In this document: in pieces, positions 1 through 8,737 of the stretch
Position numbering within the stretch: the first letter of the stretch is position 1
Layout: every line of letters starts with the position of its first letter
NCBI RefSeq assembly: GCF_002335525.1
Contig: NZ_BDUF01000014.1
Span: forward strand, 45,650 to 109,649
Source: Effusibacillus lacus
Lineage (GTDB): Bacteria; Bacillota; Bacilli; Tumebacillales; Effusibacillaceae
Length of the DNA stretch: 64,000 nt
Direction of reading: 5' to 3'
Notes under the pieces: model-generated
Told to the model about the DNA's origin: nothing
Databases searched by the model: none
What the model saw: only the letters and a program-made list of their open reading frames with translations
Translations under genes and position numbers: made by a program

Positions 1-501
1 AAAGGCTTCAAAGATTTCAACCGCCGTCGTGTTACGGTGTGCGTCCGGGTTGGCCGCATTTTCGAACTGCATGGGAATGAAGCTGTGGGGAATCTGCTCT
101 GCCAACTCGTTCGCCTTGTCAATCGCACCCTGCATTCGAAGGGAACAGGGGGTCAGATGCACTTCAGCCCCAAATGCCCTCATCAGTTTCACTCTCTCAA
201 TTGTTGCGTTATCCGGCATCGTAATGATGCAGCGGTATCCTTTGGCTGCACAAGCCATAGCCAGTCCGATTCCAGTGTTGCCCGAAGTCGGTTCAATGAT
301 CGTGCTCTTCCCGGACAGAATCTTGCCCTCTTCTTCCGCTCGCCGGAGCATGTTGGACGCAGCCCGGTCCTTGACACTTCTGCCCGGGTTGAAAGATTCC
401 AGCTTCATATAAACGCATGCCCCATCAGGCTCAGGGATCCGGTTCAGTTTGACAATGGGCGTATTTCCGACCAGTTCCAGAATATCATTGTGTACCTTCA
501 T
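1..501 (-). CDS. cysK: cysteine synthase family protein (O-acetylserine sulfhydrylase), 3' end cut by the window edge
   Basis: PLP enzyme that makes cysteine from O-acetylserine and sulfide. The first 167 residues are present and the frame is still open at base 1, so the C-terminal half lies outside. The N-terminus reads MKVHNDILELVGNTP, typical of the family. The Schiff-base lysine sits in the SVKDRAA segment (K44), and the PLP-phosphate loop TSGNTG is at about 72-77. It begins 32 bases after an ABC importer on the same strand, so it is probably the last or a middle gene of a sulfur-uptake operon. CysK, CysM and cystathionine beta-synthase share these motifs, so the exact substrate is uncertain. 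The family assignment is firm. Confidence 0.9.
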   Translation of the reverse strand, partial: MKVHNDILELVGNTPIVKLNRIPEPDGACVYMKLESFNPGRSVKDRAASNMLRRAEEEGKILSGKSTIIEPTSGNTGIGLAMACAAKGYRCIITMPDNATIERVKLMRAFGAEVHLTPCSLRMQGAIDKANELAEQIPHSFIPMQFENAANPDAHRNTTAVEIFEAF

Positions 502-533
502 TGCAGTAAAACCCCATTCCAGGCAGATCTTTG

Positions 534-1271
534 CTATTCACCCAAGCCAAGGATTCTCATGATGTCCTGCCGCAGTTGGATAAAGCGCTCGCCATTCCGG
601 TTACGGGGGCGGGGAAGATCCAGGTCCATCGTCTCCACCACACGCCCTGGACGCGGACTCATGACAAAAATCCGGTCAGCCAGATAAAGCGCTTCATCAA
701 TATCATGCGTAATCAGAAGCATCGTCTTGCCTGATCCCTGCCAGAGGTTCAGAAGCTCATTTTGCATGGTCAGCTTGGTCATTGCATCAAGCGCCCCGTA
801 AGGCTCATCAAGCAGCAGGACATCGGGGTCCATCACAAGCGCCCGGGCTATGGAGACCCGCTGGCGCATCCCGCCTGACAACTGGCTGGGGTAGTATTTT
901 TCAAAGCCTGTGAGACCTACTTTCTCAAGAATGGCTTGTACACGCTCACGGCGTTCCTGTTTGGGAACATTGGCCAGTTCCAAACCGAAGCCCACGTTTT
1001 CTTCAACTGTAGACCAAGGATACAACGCATGTTCCTGAAAAATCATCATTCGGTCAGGCGAAGGCTTGGTGATGGGCTGCCCGCCTGCCAGCACTTTGCC
1101 GGTGTCTGCGGTTTCAAGCCCGGCCACCATACGCAGCACGGTACTTTTGCCACAGCCGGAGGGTCCCACAATCGCTGCAAATTCCCCCTGCTTCACTCGC
1201 AGATTTACATCTTCAAGGACTTTCAGGGTTTCAAAGGATTTATGGACGCTTTGAAGTTCCAATGTTTGCAT
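534..1271 (-). CDS. ABC transporter ATP-binding protein, nitrate/sulfonate/taurine (NitT/TauT) type
   Basis: Cytoplasmic ATPase that powers a NitT/TauT-family importer; 245 residues, the usual length. Walker A GPSGCGKST is at about 36-44, the signature LSGGMRQR is near 131, and Walker B LLLDEPYGALD with the H-loop THD lies near 160-195. The start ATG overlaps the stop of the permease gene by one base, which implies translational coupling. SsuB, TauB and NrtD share these features. The adjacent cysteine synthase gene favours an organosulfur substrate over nitrate, but this is inference. Confidence 0.92.
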   Translation of the reverse strand: MQTLELQSVHKSFETLKVLEDVNLRVKQGEFAAIVGPSGCGKSTVLRMVAGLETADTGKVLAGGQPITKPSPDRMMIFQEHALYPWSTVEENVGFGLELANVPKQERRERVQAILEKVGLTGFEKYYPSQLSGGMRQRVSIARALVMDPDVLLLDEPYGALDAMTKLTMQNELLNLWQGSGKTMLLITHDIDEALYLADRIFVMSPRPGRVVETMDLDLPRPRNRNGERFIQLRQDIMRILGLGE

Positions 1272-2059
1272 CAGGCTTCACTCCCCCCGCCAACGTACCG
1301 CCACTTCAGCAACCGGCGCTTGAGCCCTTCCAGCACCACGAGATCAAAGAGTATGGCGATGGTCCCAATGATTACGATGTACAACAGGACATCGCCCATT
1401 TGGGCCACTTCTCCGGCAAACCGGATGGAGAATCCCAACCCTGTGGCAGCCCCGCCGACCATCTCACTGGCAATCAGGGAGCGCCAGGCATTCCCGAATG
1501 CCACTTGAGCGCCTGTGATAAAGGCTGGCAGCGTTTCGGGCAGATACACTTTTTTCAAGAGCTGTCCCTTGGTGGCTCCCAGGACCTTTGCCACTTCCAG
1601 ATGCGTACGGACGACCCCTTCCGTTGCGTTCATGACGGATAGTGCCATCGGAAAGAAACTGGCGATGATAATCACCGTAATGATGGGAGCATTCCCAAAG
1701 CCAATCAGGATGATCAGGAATGGAATCCAAGTAATGGGCGGAATCGACTGCAGAATGGCAATCAGACTCCGCAGATAAACGGCAAATCCACGGAAAAGAC
1801 CTGCCAGCAGCCCCAACAGTCCCCCCAGCAGGCATGCGGTCGGGTATCCGACCAGAAGCCGGAACAGACTGTCATTCAATGAGGCAAGAAAATCCGGTTC
1901 CGTCACCGCCTCAAGCAAACGCCCGAATACTTTCGGGATTCCAGGCAACAAGTAAGGCGGCGCAAAAAATGCCGCCACCTGCCAAATTGCCAACAAACTG
2001 CCTACAGCAGTCAGAAAGGGCCATGTTCTGCGCCATATCCGGCGACTAGTCTGGTTCAT
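1271..2059 (-). CDS. ABC transporter permease, NitT/TauT (SsuC-like) family
   Basis: Membrane subunit of the importer; 262 residues with a typical BPD_transp_1 layout. One helix near residues 13-33 is followed by several more, and the cytoplasmic EAA-type loop lies around 170-195 (AKVLGATKGQLLKKVYLPETLPAFITG). It lies 15 bases after the binding-protein gene and overlaps the ATPase gene by one base, so the three genes form one transcription unit. SsuC, TauC and ThiX-type permeases cannot be told apart from the sequence alone. Confidence 0.92.
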   Translation of the reverse strand: MNQTSRRIWRRTWPFLTAVGSLLAIWQVAAFFAPPYLLPGIPKVFGRLLEAVTEPDFLASLNDSLFRLLVGYPTACLLGGLLGLLAGLFRGFAVYLRSLIAILQSIPPITWIPFLIILIGFGNAPIITVIIIASFFPMALSVMNATEGVVRTHLEVAKVLGATKGQLLKKVYLPETLPAFITGAQVAFGNAWRSLIASEMVGGAATGLGFSIRFAGEVAQMGDVLLYIVIIGTIAILFDLVVLEGLKRRLLKWRYVGGGSEA

Positions 2060-2074
2060 GCTTGTTCCCTGCCC

Positions 2075-3145
2075 TTACTTCTTGATTTGTTCCTGCCAGC
2101 TCAAATCGAGCGCTTTCTTCACATCAATGTCCTGCTTCAGAATTCCCTGTTCGACCATCATCCTGGAGATTTCCTGCATTCTGTCAATTTGCTGCGGCGT
2201 GATCGCCCATTCGAATTGCTGGGACTTGATCGACTCCTCAATCACCTTGGTTGCGGAAACCGTTCCGCCGGTCGAGGTTTGCAGGGTGTCCTCCTTGATG
2301 AAGTGTTTCTGGATCAACTTGGCCGATTCTCCCGGCTTCTGCCGCAACATCTCAATCGCTTCTTTTTGCGCGTCAAGCATTTTGTACACAACATCCCGGT
2401 TTTCCTTGGTCATTTTGCCGGAGGTAATCACCACCATGCAGGGAAACGGCCATTCCTTTCCGATCTCATAGATTTGCTCTACCGGAGAGGTCAGACGAGC
2501 GATCGAATCATAAGGTTCAAAGACAAATGCGGCATCCACTTTCCCAGCTTGCAGAGACTGGATTGCAACTGACGGAGACACGTATTGCATTTGGACATCT
2601 TTCTTGGTGATGCCCGCCTTCTTCCAAACCACGCCGTTCAAAACAATATCCGCGGTGCTTCCTTGCTGCTGGGAAGCCACCGACTTGCCTTTGAGATCCG
2701 AAAGCGACTTGATGCCGCTGTCTTTACGGACCAACATACTGTGGAAGCCCATCTGCGCTCCGCCCACAATCTTGATATCTGCTCCTTTGTCCAGCCAGGT
2801 GAGCGCATTGGTAAATCCAAGCACACCGGCATCCAACTGTCCGCCCACGATTGCCTTGATCAGGTCGGTCCCGCTGTTAAACATCTGCATTTCCACATCA
2901 AGACCGTGCTTCTTGTACAGACCTGCCTCGTGTGCGAGCATCATCTGGGCATCGTCCATCACATTCAGATACCCAGCCCGCAGTTTCTTCAGATTGACCT
3001 CCTGAGTTGTCGACTGGTGAGTACCGCCGGAATTCCCTTGGGTAGCCTGATTGCTGTTCCCGCACGCTGTCGTTCCCAAGACCAAACCCGCAACCATCAC
3101 TGCAGCCAGTATACGCTTTGTATAGATACCATCTAAACGTTTCAT
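2075..3145 (-). CDS. ABC transporter substrate-binding lipoprotein, NitT/TauT (SsuA/NMT1-like) family
   Basis: Extracytoplasmic binding protein of the importer, 356 residues. It has a lipoprotein signal (MKRLDGIYTKRILAAVMVAGLVLGTTAC), then NMT1-type periplasmic binding folds: AGYLNVMDDAQMMLAHEAGLYKKHGLDVE, and GKSVASQQQGSTAD in the ligand-binding lobe. I chose the ATG at 3145, not the ATG 27 bases further upstream, because GGAGG stands ten bases before it and the lipoprotein signal starts there. First gene of the SBP-permease-ATPase-cysK operon. Homologues bind sulfonates, nitrate, bicarbonate or thiamine precursors; neighbouring cysK favours a sulfur compound. Confidence 0.88.
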   Translation of the reverse strand: MKRLDGIYTKRILAAVMVAGLVLGTTACGNSNQATQGNSGGTHQSTTQEVNLKKLRAGYLNVMDDAQMMLAHEAGLYKKHGLDVEMQMFNSGTDLIKAIVGGQLDAGVLGFTNALTWLDKGADIKIVGGAQMGFHSMLVRKDSGIKSLSDLKGKSVASQQQGSTADIVLNGVVWKKAGITKKDVQMQYVSPSVAIQSLQAGKVDAAFVFEPYDSIARLTSPVEQIYEIGKEWPFPCMVVITSGKMTKENRDVVYKMLDAQKEAIEMLRQKPGESAKLIQKHFIKEDTLQTSTGGTVSATKVIEESIKSQQFEWAITPQQIDRMQEISRMMVEQGILKQDIDVKKALDLSWQEQIKK

Positions 3146-3414
3146 ATCGTTTGATCCTCCAAATACCTGCATTCTGTTATTTCCTATTGGTTTAATGGGG
3201 TTATTGTAGATAAAAAATTGAGCCTCGTCAAGAGAGAGATTGTGCCGTTTTATCAGAATAAAAACATGAGTATGAACTTAGAATAGAATATTTTCTGAAT
3301 CTATCCAAACAGAGTATATTTATTATCAAAAATCGGATAAAATGATTGCAAGAAAAGAAAAACACATCGGTTGTTTTCATTTTTTTATTTTATAAAAACA
3401 GGGGGGCACATGGT

Positions 3415-4509
3415 ATGCGAAGGGTTCCTTTTGAACCAATGTTATTGCCTCTAGGAGAAGACGTAATTGACCAGTTAACATTTATCAATGAACTGATCAA
3501 CGCAAATAAAAGTGTTGCTCAATACCAGATCATGCTTAGGAATGCAAAAGTTTCCCCCAAGCTTCTTTTGAATCCCATCATGCTGAATGAAGCAGTTCAG
3601 TCAACCAAGATTGAAGGCACGCAAGTCACGTTGGATGAAGTTCTGGAAGTCGAGGCACAAAGCCGCAAAAATAATAAAGATGTTCAAGAGGTAATGAATT
3701 ACTTCCACGCCTTAAATCAAGGGATGGAAACGCTTAGAATGTTGCCCATTTCTACAAGGCTCTTTAAATTGCTGCACAAAACCCTTATGTCAAATGCAGT
3801 TCGGGGAAGTAACCGTTCTCCCGGTGAATATCGTAAAAGTCAAAACTTCATAGGTCCCGCAGGATGTACAATTGAAACTGCAACATACATCCCTCCGGAA
3901 CCTCAGCTGGTTGATAAATACATGGATAACCTGGAGAAGTATATCAATAATCCCAAAGATAATCTAAATGAGCTGGTCCGCATCGCCATCATTCATGCGC
4001 AATTTGAAACCATTCACCCATTTCTTGATGGCAACGGAAGAATTGGACGCATATTGATCCCCATTTACTTATATTATAAAGAGGTTATCGATTACCCCAA
4101 CTTCTTCTTAAGCGAAACTTTGGAAAAGGACAAACATAAATACTACCGTTATTTGAATGACACCCGATATAAAAGTGACTGGAACCAGTGGATAAAATTC
4201 TTTCTCGAATCAGTGGATATCCAAGCCAGAAAAAACATCAAGCTCATTGAAGAGTTTAACAATTTATACGAACATGATCTGGCTATTGCGCAACGACTGG
4301 TTAACAGCAGCAGCATAAAAACATTAGTCGATGCCATGTTCCAGCGTCCTGTTTTCACCGTAAAGACCATGACGATAGCCACAGGTTTATCCGATGCCAC
4401 TTGCAGAAGATATCTGGCAACACTTGAAGAGAATCGTTTGATTTTCTCCAATAACAAGCAAAGATCCAAAACATTCTATTATTATAATTTGCTGGATAAA
4501 TTACGGTAA
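3415..4509 (+). CDS. Fic family protein with N-terminal inhibitory motif and C-terminal winged helix
   Basis: Probable AMP-transferase (Fic domain), 364 residues. The catalytic loop HPFLDGNGRIGR spans 201-212, matching HxFx(D/E)GNGRxxR. The N-terminal helix has S63-TKI-E67-G68, the (S/T)xxxE(G/N) inhibitory motif, so this is a self-inhibited (class II) Fic protein. The Fic/DOC N-terminal domain covers about 20-105, and the last 80 residues look like a winged-helix DNA-binding segment (SIKTLVDAMFQRPVFTVKTMTIATGLSDATCRRYLATLEENRLI). I chose ATG 3415 because a GGGGGG ribosome site lies eight bases upstream; an in-frame TTG at 3346 has no such site. Surrounding DNA is AT-rich. It stands alone, with a terminator just after it. 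Target protein unknown. Confidence 0.88.
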   Translation: MRRVPFEPMLLPLGEDVIDQLTFINELINANKSVAQYQIMLRNAKVSPKLLLNPIMLNEAVQSTKIEGTQVTLDEVLEVEAQSRKNNKDVQEVMNYFHALNQGMETLRMLPISTRLFKLLHKTLMSNAVRGSNRSPGEYRKSQNFIGPAGCTIETATYIPPEPQLVDKYMDNLEKYINNPKDNLNELVRIAIIHAQFETIHPFLDGNGRIGRILIPIYLYYKEVIDYPNFFLSETLEKDKHKYYRYLNDTRYKSDWNQWIKFFLESVDIQARKNIKLIEEFNNLYEHDLAIAQRLVNSSSIKTLVDAMFQRPVFTVKTMTIATGLSDATCRRYLATLEENRLIFSNNKQRSKTFYYYNLLDKLR

Positions 4510-4523
4510 TATCCTTAAGAAGG

Positions 4524-4547
4524 CCAGGGGGTCTTCCTACCCCCTGG
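4524..4547 (+). terminator. hairpin after the fic gene
   Basis: Nine-base perfect inverted repeat (CCAGGGGGT and ACCCCCTGG) around a six-base loop, between the convergent fic and U32 genes. No clear T-run follows, so it may act for both strands. Confidence 0.55.
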
Positions 4548-4580
4548 AACTCTCCAAATCCCGCGTAAGAGAATCATTTC

Positions 4581-7067
4581 TTACTTTTTCAAAAGTTGCC
4601 CCCGTGTGACCCCCAGCTGATTGGTCGCTTTCAGGGTCTTCCACACGCTGGTGCCGCTGCGTTGACCTTGAAGAACCTCCCGGTACAACCGCAGCACTTC
4701 CCGGACCTGCTCCCCGTCCTCTTCCAGAAACTCAACGCGGAACGAGCGTATTCCCGCTTTCAGGAAGTCAGACAGATACTCGGCACCCGATTGTTCAATT
4801 GCATTATAAACGGTATTGCGGCAACCAATGTCCACCCGGACCGGATGAAGCATCCCAATGCGGTCCTGCAGGGAAACCCGATGGCTCTCACACGGGCGTC
4901 CACAGTTGGTAAAGTCGGTCCCCTCACTCAAGAAGGTGCAGAACACACAGTGTTCGGTATGGAACATGGGGAGATGTTGGTGGATAACGATCTCCACCTT
5001 CTCAGTCGGAGAGACTTCCAACAAATCCATCATTTGCTGGATGTTCAGGTCATAAGAAGGTGTTACCCGATCAAGTCCCCGGGCCAGGAACAACTCTACC
5101 GCTTTATGATTCGCTATATTCAGGGAAAAATCGCCCACCAGCAGTCTTGGAAGTTCCTGCTGCGTATAGTATTGGAGTGCCCCAAGGCTTCGTACAAGCA
5201 CCGCATCCGGTTCCGATTGCAATATCCCTTTCAGAATGCCGTTCTCACCCGGCATATGAATGCGGGGAGTCGCCAGCGCAATCGGTTTTCCGTATTCCCG
5301 TGCCACTTGTACCGCGTACGGATAATCGGTGGTAAATTCAAAATCTGCATAGATGTAATCTGCATCCGTTTCGCACGCAGCATGAATCTGATCCATGGAG
5401 CGGCACAGGGCAATCAGCTGGGCGGGTGCTTGCCGCTGATCCTGTCTCTCTTTCTTCGCCGCCTTCACTTCCACCTGGTGCTTTTGATAACGAGGCGGTG
5501 CCTGACGCAAAGCCAGCAGCTGATCCACCGCAATACGCCGCATCCGATTCAACTCTTTCACCGGCAGGATCACGTTTCCGTCCAGTTCCGACCGAACCTC
5601 GGCCAGCTCGAAGATCGTACCCCCCAGACGCCCCAGCTGCTCCGTCAAGTATTCCAACGTTAACGGTCGCTTCACCGCTGCTTCCAACAAGTCCCGGGAT
5701 TGTACGGTCACAGAATGACCGGTTGCAAGATCGTACCAGGTTGATACAAGCGGCTCTCCCATTTTTCCGCTGACAGCCACTGCAATCGGGAACAAGCGGT
5801 ATGCCTGCTCCGTTTCAAACGTCAAACGCAAACGGCGCTCCAATTCCGGGTCGCTGGTCTTCCAAATGCGGTCTCCCACACGGACTTTCGTCAGATCCAC
5901 ATCCCGTCGTCCGGGCACGATTTCGATGAACCCGCCCTGAACTTCACCTTCCACCTTGACTCCTTTTTTTCGCAGGTCATAGACACGTCCGCCTTCTTCC
6001 TTCTCTTCCGGACGCCCCGCATCGAATACGATCCCGTCCCCGCGCTTTACCGGCGCTTCCAGTTGACACAGGACTCCGTCCTTCAGCACCTTTAAAACTG
6101 TGCCGAGGTATACGCCCCGACTTTTCGGGAAAGTGCCGTCCAGCAGCTGCTTGTTATTGGTTCCCTTCAGGAAACCGTGGGTGAATCCGCGGCTGAAGCT
6201 CTGCTGCAGTTCCCGTATCTCTTCCTTGCTTGGGATATAGTCTCTGCCGGCCAGGTACTCGTCAATCGCTTTCCGATATTTGCTGACCACATTCGCTACA
6301 TATTCCGGGGACTTCAGGCGCCCTTCGATCTTGAACGAAGAAACCCCCGCTTCGATCAGCTCCCCCACCAGGTCCAATGCCGCCAGGTCTTTCGGGGACA
6401 GCAGATAGGAAATGTTGGCCATTTCCTTCTTCTTGCCATCCACAATCAGATCATAGGGCAGACGACAGGCTTGAGCACACTCACCGCGATTCGCTGAACG
6501 TCCTCCCCACATCTCCGAGGTCAGGCATTGTCCTGAATAGGATACGCACAGCGCCCCGTGAACAAACACTTCCAGGGGTGTTTCCGTATGGTCGGCGATG
6601 GTTTTGATCTGTTTGAGATTGTTCTCCCTTCCGAGCACGACAACTTCCACATCATAGGGCTGCAGGAACTCCACCGCTTCCGGGGAGGTTACTGTCATCT
6701 GGGTCGAAATGTGGATGGGGAAATCCGGGGAAATCTCCCGGATCATCTGCAGGAGCCCCGCATCCTGAACAATCAGGGCATCCACACCCGCATCGATACA
6801 AGCCTCCACCAGTTGCCGGGCTTCTTCCAGTTCGTTTTCAAAGATCAGGATATTGAAGGTCACGTATCCTCTGACGTTGTACTTATGCAAATACGCCATA
6901 ATGTCAGGCAGTTCTTCCACTCGGAAGTTCTCAGCCCGGACACGGGCGTTATATTTGTCCACTCCGAAGAATACGGCATCGGCCCCGTTGGCAACAGCCG
7001 CGCGCAAACAGTCCCAATTCCCGGCCGGGGCTAACAATTCTATGGTGTCTCTGGCAATTCGTTTCAC
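4581..7067 (-). CDS. U32 family peptidase-like protein with DUF3656 (RlhA/TrhP-related hydroxylation family)
   Basis: Large cytosolic protein of 828 residues. The N-terminal U32 domain starts IELLAPAGNWDCLRAAVANGADAVFFG and holds the U32 signature EVFVHGALCVSYSGQC near 170-185. It is followed by the cysteine pattern RGECAQACR, which with the preceding cysteines is typical of iron-sulfur binding in this family. A middle DUF3656-type domain and a second partial U32 unit follow (HCVFCTFLSEGTDFTNCGRPCESH near 710). E. coli RlhA (23S rRNA hydroxycytidine) and TrhP/TrhO-type tRNA hydroxylation proteins are characterised members, so peptidase activity is doubtful. The GTG start has GGAGGGG nine bases upstream. 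The length exceeds RlhA because of the C-terminal extension. Confidence 0.85.
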   Translation of the reverse strand: MKRIARDTIELLAPAGNWDCLRAAVANGADAVFFGVDKYNARVRAENFRVEELPDIMAYLHKYNVRGYVTFNILIFENELEEARQLVEACIDAGVDALIVQDAGLLQMIREISPDFPIHISTQMTVTSPEAVEFLQPYDVEVVVLGRENNLKQIKTIADHTETPLEVFVHGALCVSYSGQCLTSEMWGGRSANRGECAQACRLPYDLIVDGKKKEMANISYLLSPKDLAALDLVGELIEAGVSSFKIEGRLKSPEYVANVVSKYRKAIDEYLAGRDYIPSKEEIRELQQSFSRGFTHGFLKGTNNKQLLDGTFPKSRGVYLGTVLKVLKDGVLCQLEAPVKRGDGIVFDAGRPEEKEEGGRVYDLRKKGVKVEGEVQGGFIEIVPGRRDVDLTKVRVGDRIWKTSDPELERRLRLTFETEQAYRLFPIAVAVSGKMGEPLVSTWYDLATGHSVTVQSRDLLEAAVKRPLTLEYLTEQLGRLGGTIFELAEVRSELDGNVILPVKELNRMRRIAVDQLLALRQAPPRYQKHQVEVKAAKKERQDQRQAPAQLIALCRSMDQIHAACETDADYIYADFEFTTDYPYAVQVAREYGKPIALATPRIHMPGENGILKGILQSEPDAVLVRSLGALQYYTQQELPRLLVGDFSLNIANHKAVELFLARGLDRVTPSYDLNIQQMMDLLEVSPTEKVEIVIHQHLPMFHTEHCVFCTFLSEGTDFTNCGRPCESHRVSLQDRIGMLHPVRVDIGCRNTVYNAIEQSGAEYLSDFLKAGIRSFRVEFLEEDGEQVREVLRLYREVLQGQRSGTSVWKTLKATNQLGVTRGQLLKK

Positions 7068-7322
7068 TTCTATACACCCCTCCGACTAGAACTCGTAAAC
7101 TTTATTATTTTACTTCAATTCAAACAGAGGGGAAACGCCTTTTTGTTGGAAACTTCGTTCGATCACTGTCAGAACGGCGTCAACATCGTTATTTTTGTTA
7201 CACGTTTGTTATCGGTATGTTAAGCGTTTTGCAATTGTTCAGATCCGTACTGCTGAAGTACCATAGAAAGAGAAGTCAGGAACGATGTTTCCTCAAATTC
7301 AATCAAAAAGGCGGCCATCCTA

Positions 7323-8162
7323 TTGATAAGATTCCTGAAAGGATCCTGGACACGCTTGCGGGACAATCTTTGGTTCCGGGAAGGCTTGGTAGTTCGGGGC
7401 AGGTACAAAATTTTACGAAAGCTCGGCATGGGCAGTTACGGAGTCACTTATCTGTGCGACGATCTCCAAACCGGCCTCCCCTGTGTACTAAAGCGGGTGA
7501 GTCCGCAGAGAGGCGGACGCCGCAAGGCTGAAACCATATATACCCGGGAAACCGGCATCTTGCAGCGACTGCAGCATCCTGCCATACCGAAGCTGTACGA
7601 GTGTTTCAGCTACCGAAGATTTCTGTGTTATACCATGGAGTACTTCGAAGGGAAGAGCCTGGAACACCTTCTGTTTCAAGATCATGCCGCCTTCCCCGAA
7701 AAAGAAGCGCTTGCCCTTGTGGCAAACCTGCTTCCCACAGTGGAGTATATCCATTCCGTTGGCTTCGTTCACAGGGATATCAGCATCGCCAACGTGATTC
7801 TTAAGGGAGATGCAGTCAAATTGATCGACTTTGGCCTTGCAAGGGACTTGAAAGATGCCCAAACGGAAGATGGCGAAGCGGATGACGTGGAGGCAGATGA
7901 CCCCTCGCTCAAGAGAATTCGCAGAAAGCTTCACGTAACAAGTGATTTTTACTCAATTGGACACCTGCTGCTGTTTCTGCTTTACAGTACGTACCCTGAA
8001 GATGCAGCTCCCGAGTCCGATACGGAACATAGCTGGGAGGAGGAGCTATCCCTTCACCCGCTGACAAGCAGACTGCTCCGCCGATTACTGTTGGCGGAGC
8101 AGCCTTACAGCCATGTCCGGGAAGTGGCGGAAGACGTACAATCCGCCATTTGCAGCTTATAG
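7323..8162 (+). CDS. serine/threonine protein kinase (single-domain, cytosolic)
   Basis: Hanks-type kinase of 279 residues with no membrane segment. The glycine loop LGMGSYGVTY is at about 34-43, the VLKRV lysine is K57, a candidate helix-C glutamate is E76, the catalytic loop HRDISIAN is at 150-157, and DFG is at 169-171. The residue after HRD is unusual: the usual lysine two positions after the aspartate (HRDLKxxN) is serine here, which suggests altered activity or a lipid/small-substrate kinase. The likely TTG start at 7323 has only a weak ribosome site, so the N-terminus is uncertain. It converges on a histidine-rich small gene. Target unknown. Confidence 0.82.
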   Translation: MIRFLKGSWTRLRDNLWFREGLVVRGRYKILRKLGMGSYGVTYLCDDLQTGLPCVLKRVSPQRGGRRKAETIYTRETGILQRLQHPAIPKLYECFSYRRFLCYTMEYFEGKSLEHLLFQDHAAFPEKEALALVANLLPTVEYIHSVGFVHRDISIANVILKGDAVKLIDFGLARDLKDAQTEDGEADDVEADDPSLKRIRRKLHVTSDFYSIGHLLLFLLYSTYPEDAAPESDTEHSWEEELSLHPLTSRLLRRLLLAEQPYSHVREVAEDVQSAICSL

Positions 8163-8175
8163 CTCTTTTTTCGGC

Positions 8176-8373
8176 TTAACTGCTGAAAATGCTAAAGCTG
8201 GAAGAATGTTTCCCCTTGTAATACGAGCTTCCATATTTGTTGTGGTGAAAGTGGGAATGCTGGTGATGCTTATGATAATGGTCGCTGCTGAAATGGCTGC
8301 GATAGTGCTTTCTGTGGTGTCTTCTTGACCCCAGGGCCGAATAGAACAGTTTCTTTAACAAGTCCTTAATCAT
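8176..8373 (-). CDS. small histidine-rich hypothetical protein
   Basis: A 65-residue protein with an amphipathic start (MIKDLLKKLFYSAL) followed by a stretch very rich in His, Ser, Tyr and Lys (HHRKHYRSHFSSDHYHKHHQ and onward). The ribosome site AGGAGG lies seven bases before the ATG, which supports translation. It ends 14 bases from the stop of the convergent kinase gene. Such composition could bind metal or serve as a phosphorylation target, but no known family was recognised. Confidence 0.65.
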   Translation of the reverse strand: MIKDLLKKLFYSALGSRRHHRKHYRSHFSSDHYHKHHQHSHFHHNKYGSSYYKGKHSSSFSIFSS

Positions 8374-8737
8374 GGGTACGCCTCCTCTCCTCTATTTTCT
8401 ATTACGGAACACACCATAAAATGTTTCAAGTTCTCCCAAACAAAAAGACCTTTTCCTATTTTGAGGAAAGGTCTCGCTGGCTATTTCGTGTATATGAAAT
8501 CTTCCGAATCCTTCTCTTTATCGTCATTAAATTTGTCCAGCATATTGATGGCATCAATAAGATGATCAGGTAGGTTCACGTTATCTTGTATCAGATCAAA
8601 TCTTATGATACGATAAATAATGGTCTAACAACAATACGGATAAATACAAAGTTTATCCCAAATTAATATTACCACATAAATCCGGCCAAGTCAATCCCTT
8701 TGAACATAACCAAATGATAAGGAAAAGGAGTGGTTCC
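8374..8737. other. intergenic stretch with hairpin and a short orphan open frame
   Basis: A hairpin (AGACCTTTTCC with GGAAAGGTCT) lies at about 8448-8474, with a T-run on the minus-strand side. To its right, minus-strand frame 8481-8624 reads on to FDLIQDNVNLPDHLIDAINMLDKFNDDKEKDSEDFIYTK then stop, without a good start codon. It looks like the tail of a decayed gene followed by its own terminator. The ribosome site of helD (AAGGAG) lies at the right end. Confidence 0.4.
8481..8624 (-). pseudogene. possible C-terminal gene remnant
   Basis: About 47 codons are open with acidic, protein-like composition (NLPDHLIDAINMLDKFNDDKEKD) and a terminator-like hairpin directly downstream. There is a stop just upstream and no ATG/GTG/TTG with a ribosome site at the beginning. 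Family not recognised. Chance cannot be excluded. Confidence 0.25.
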
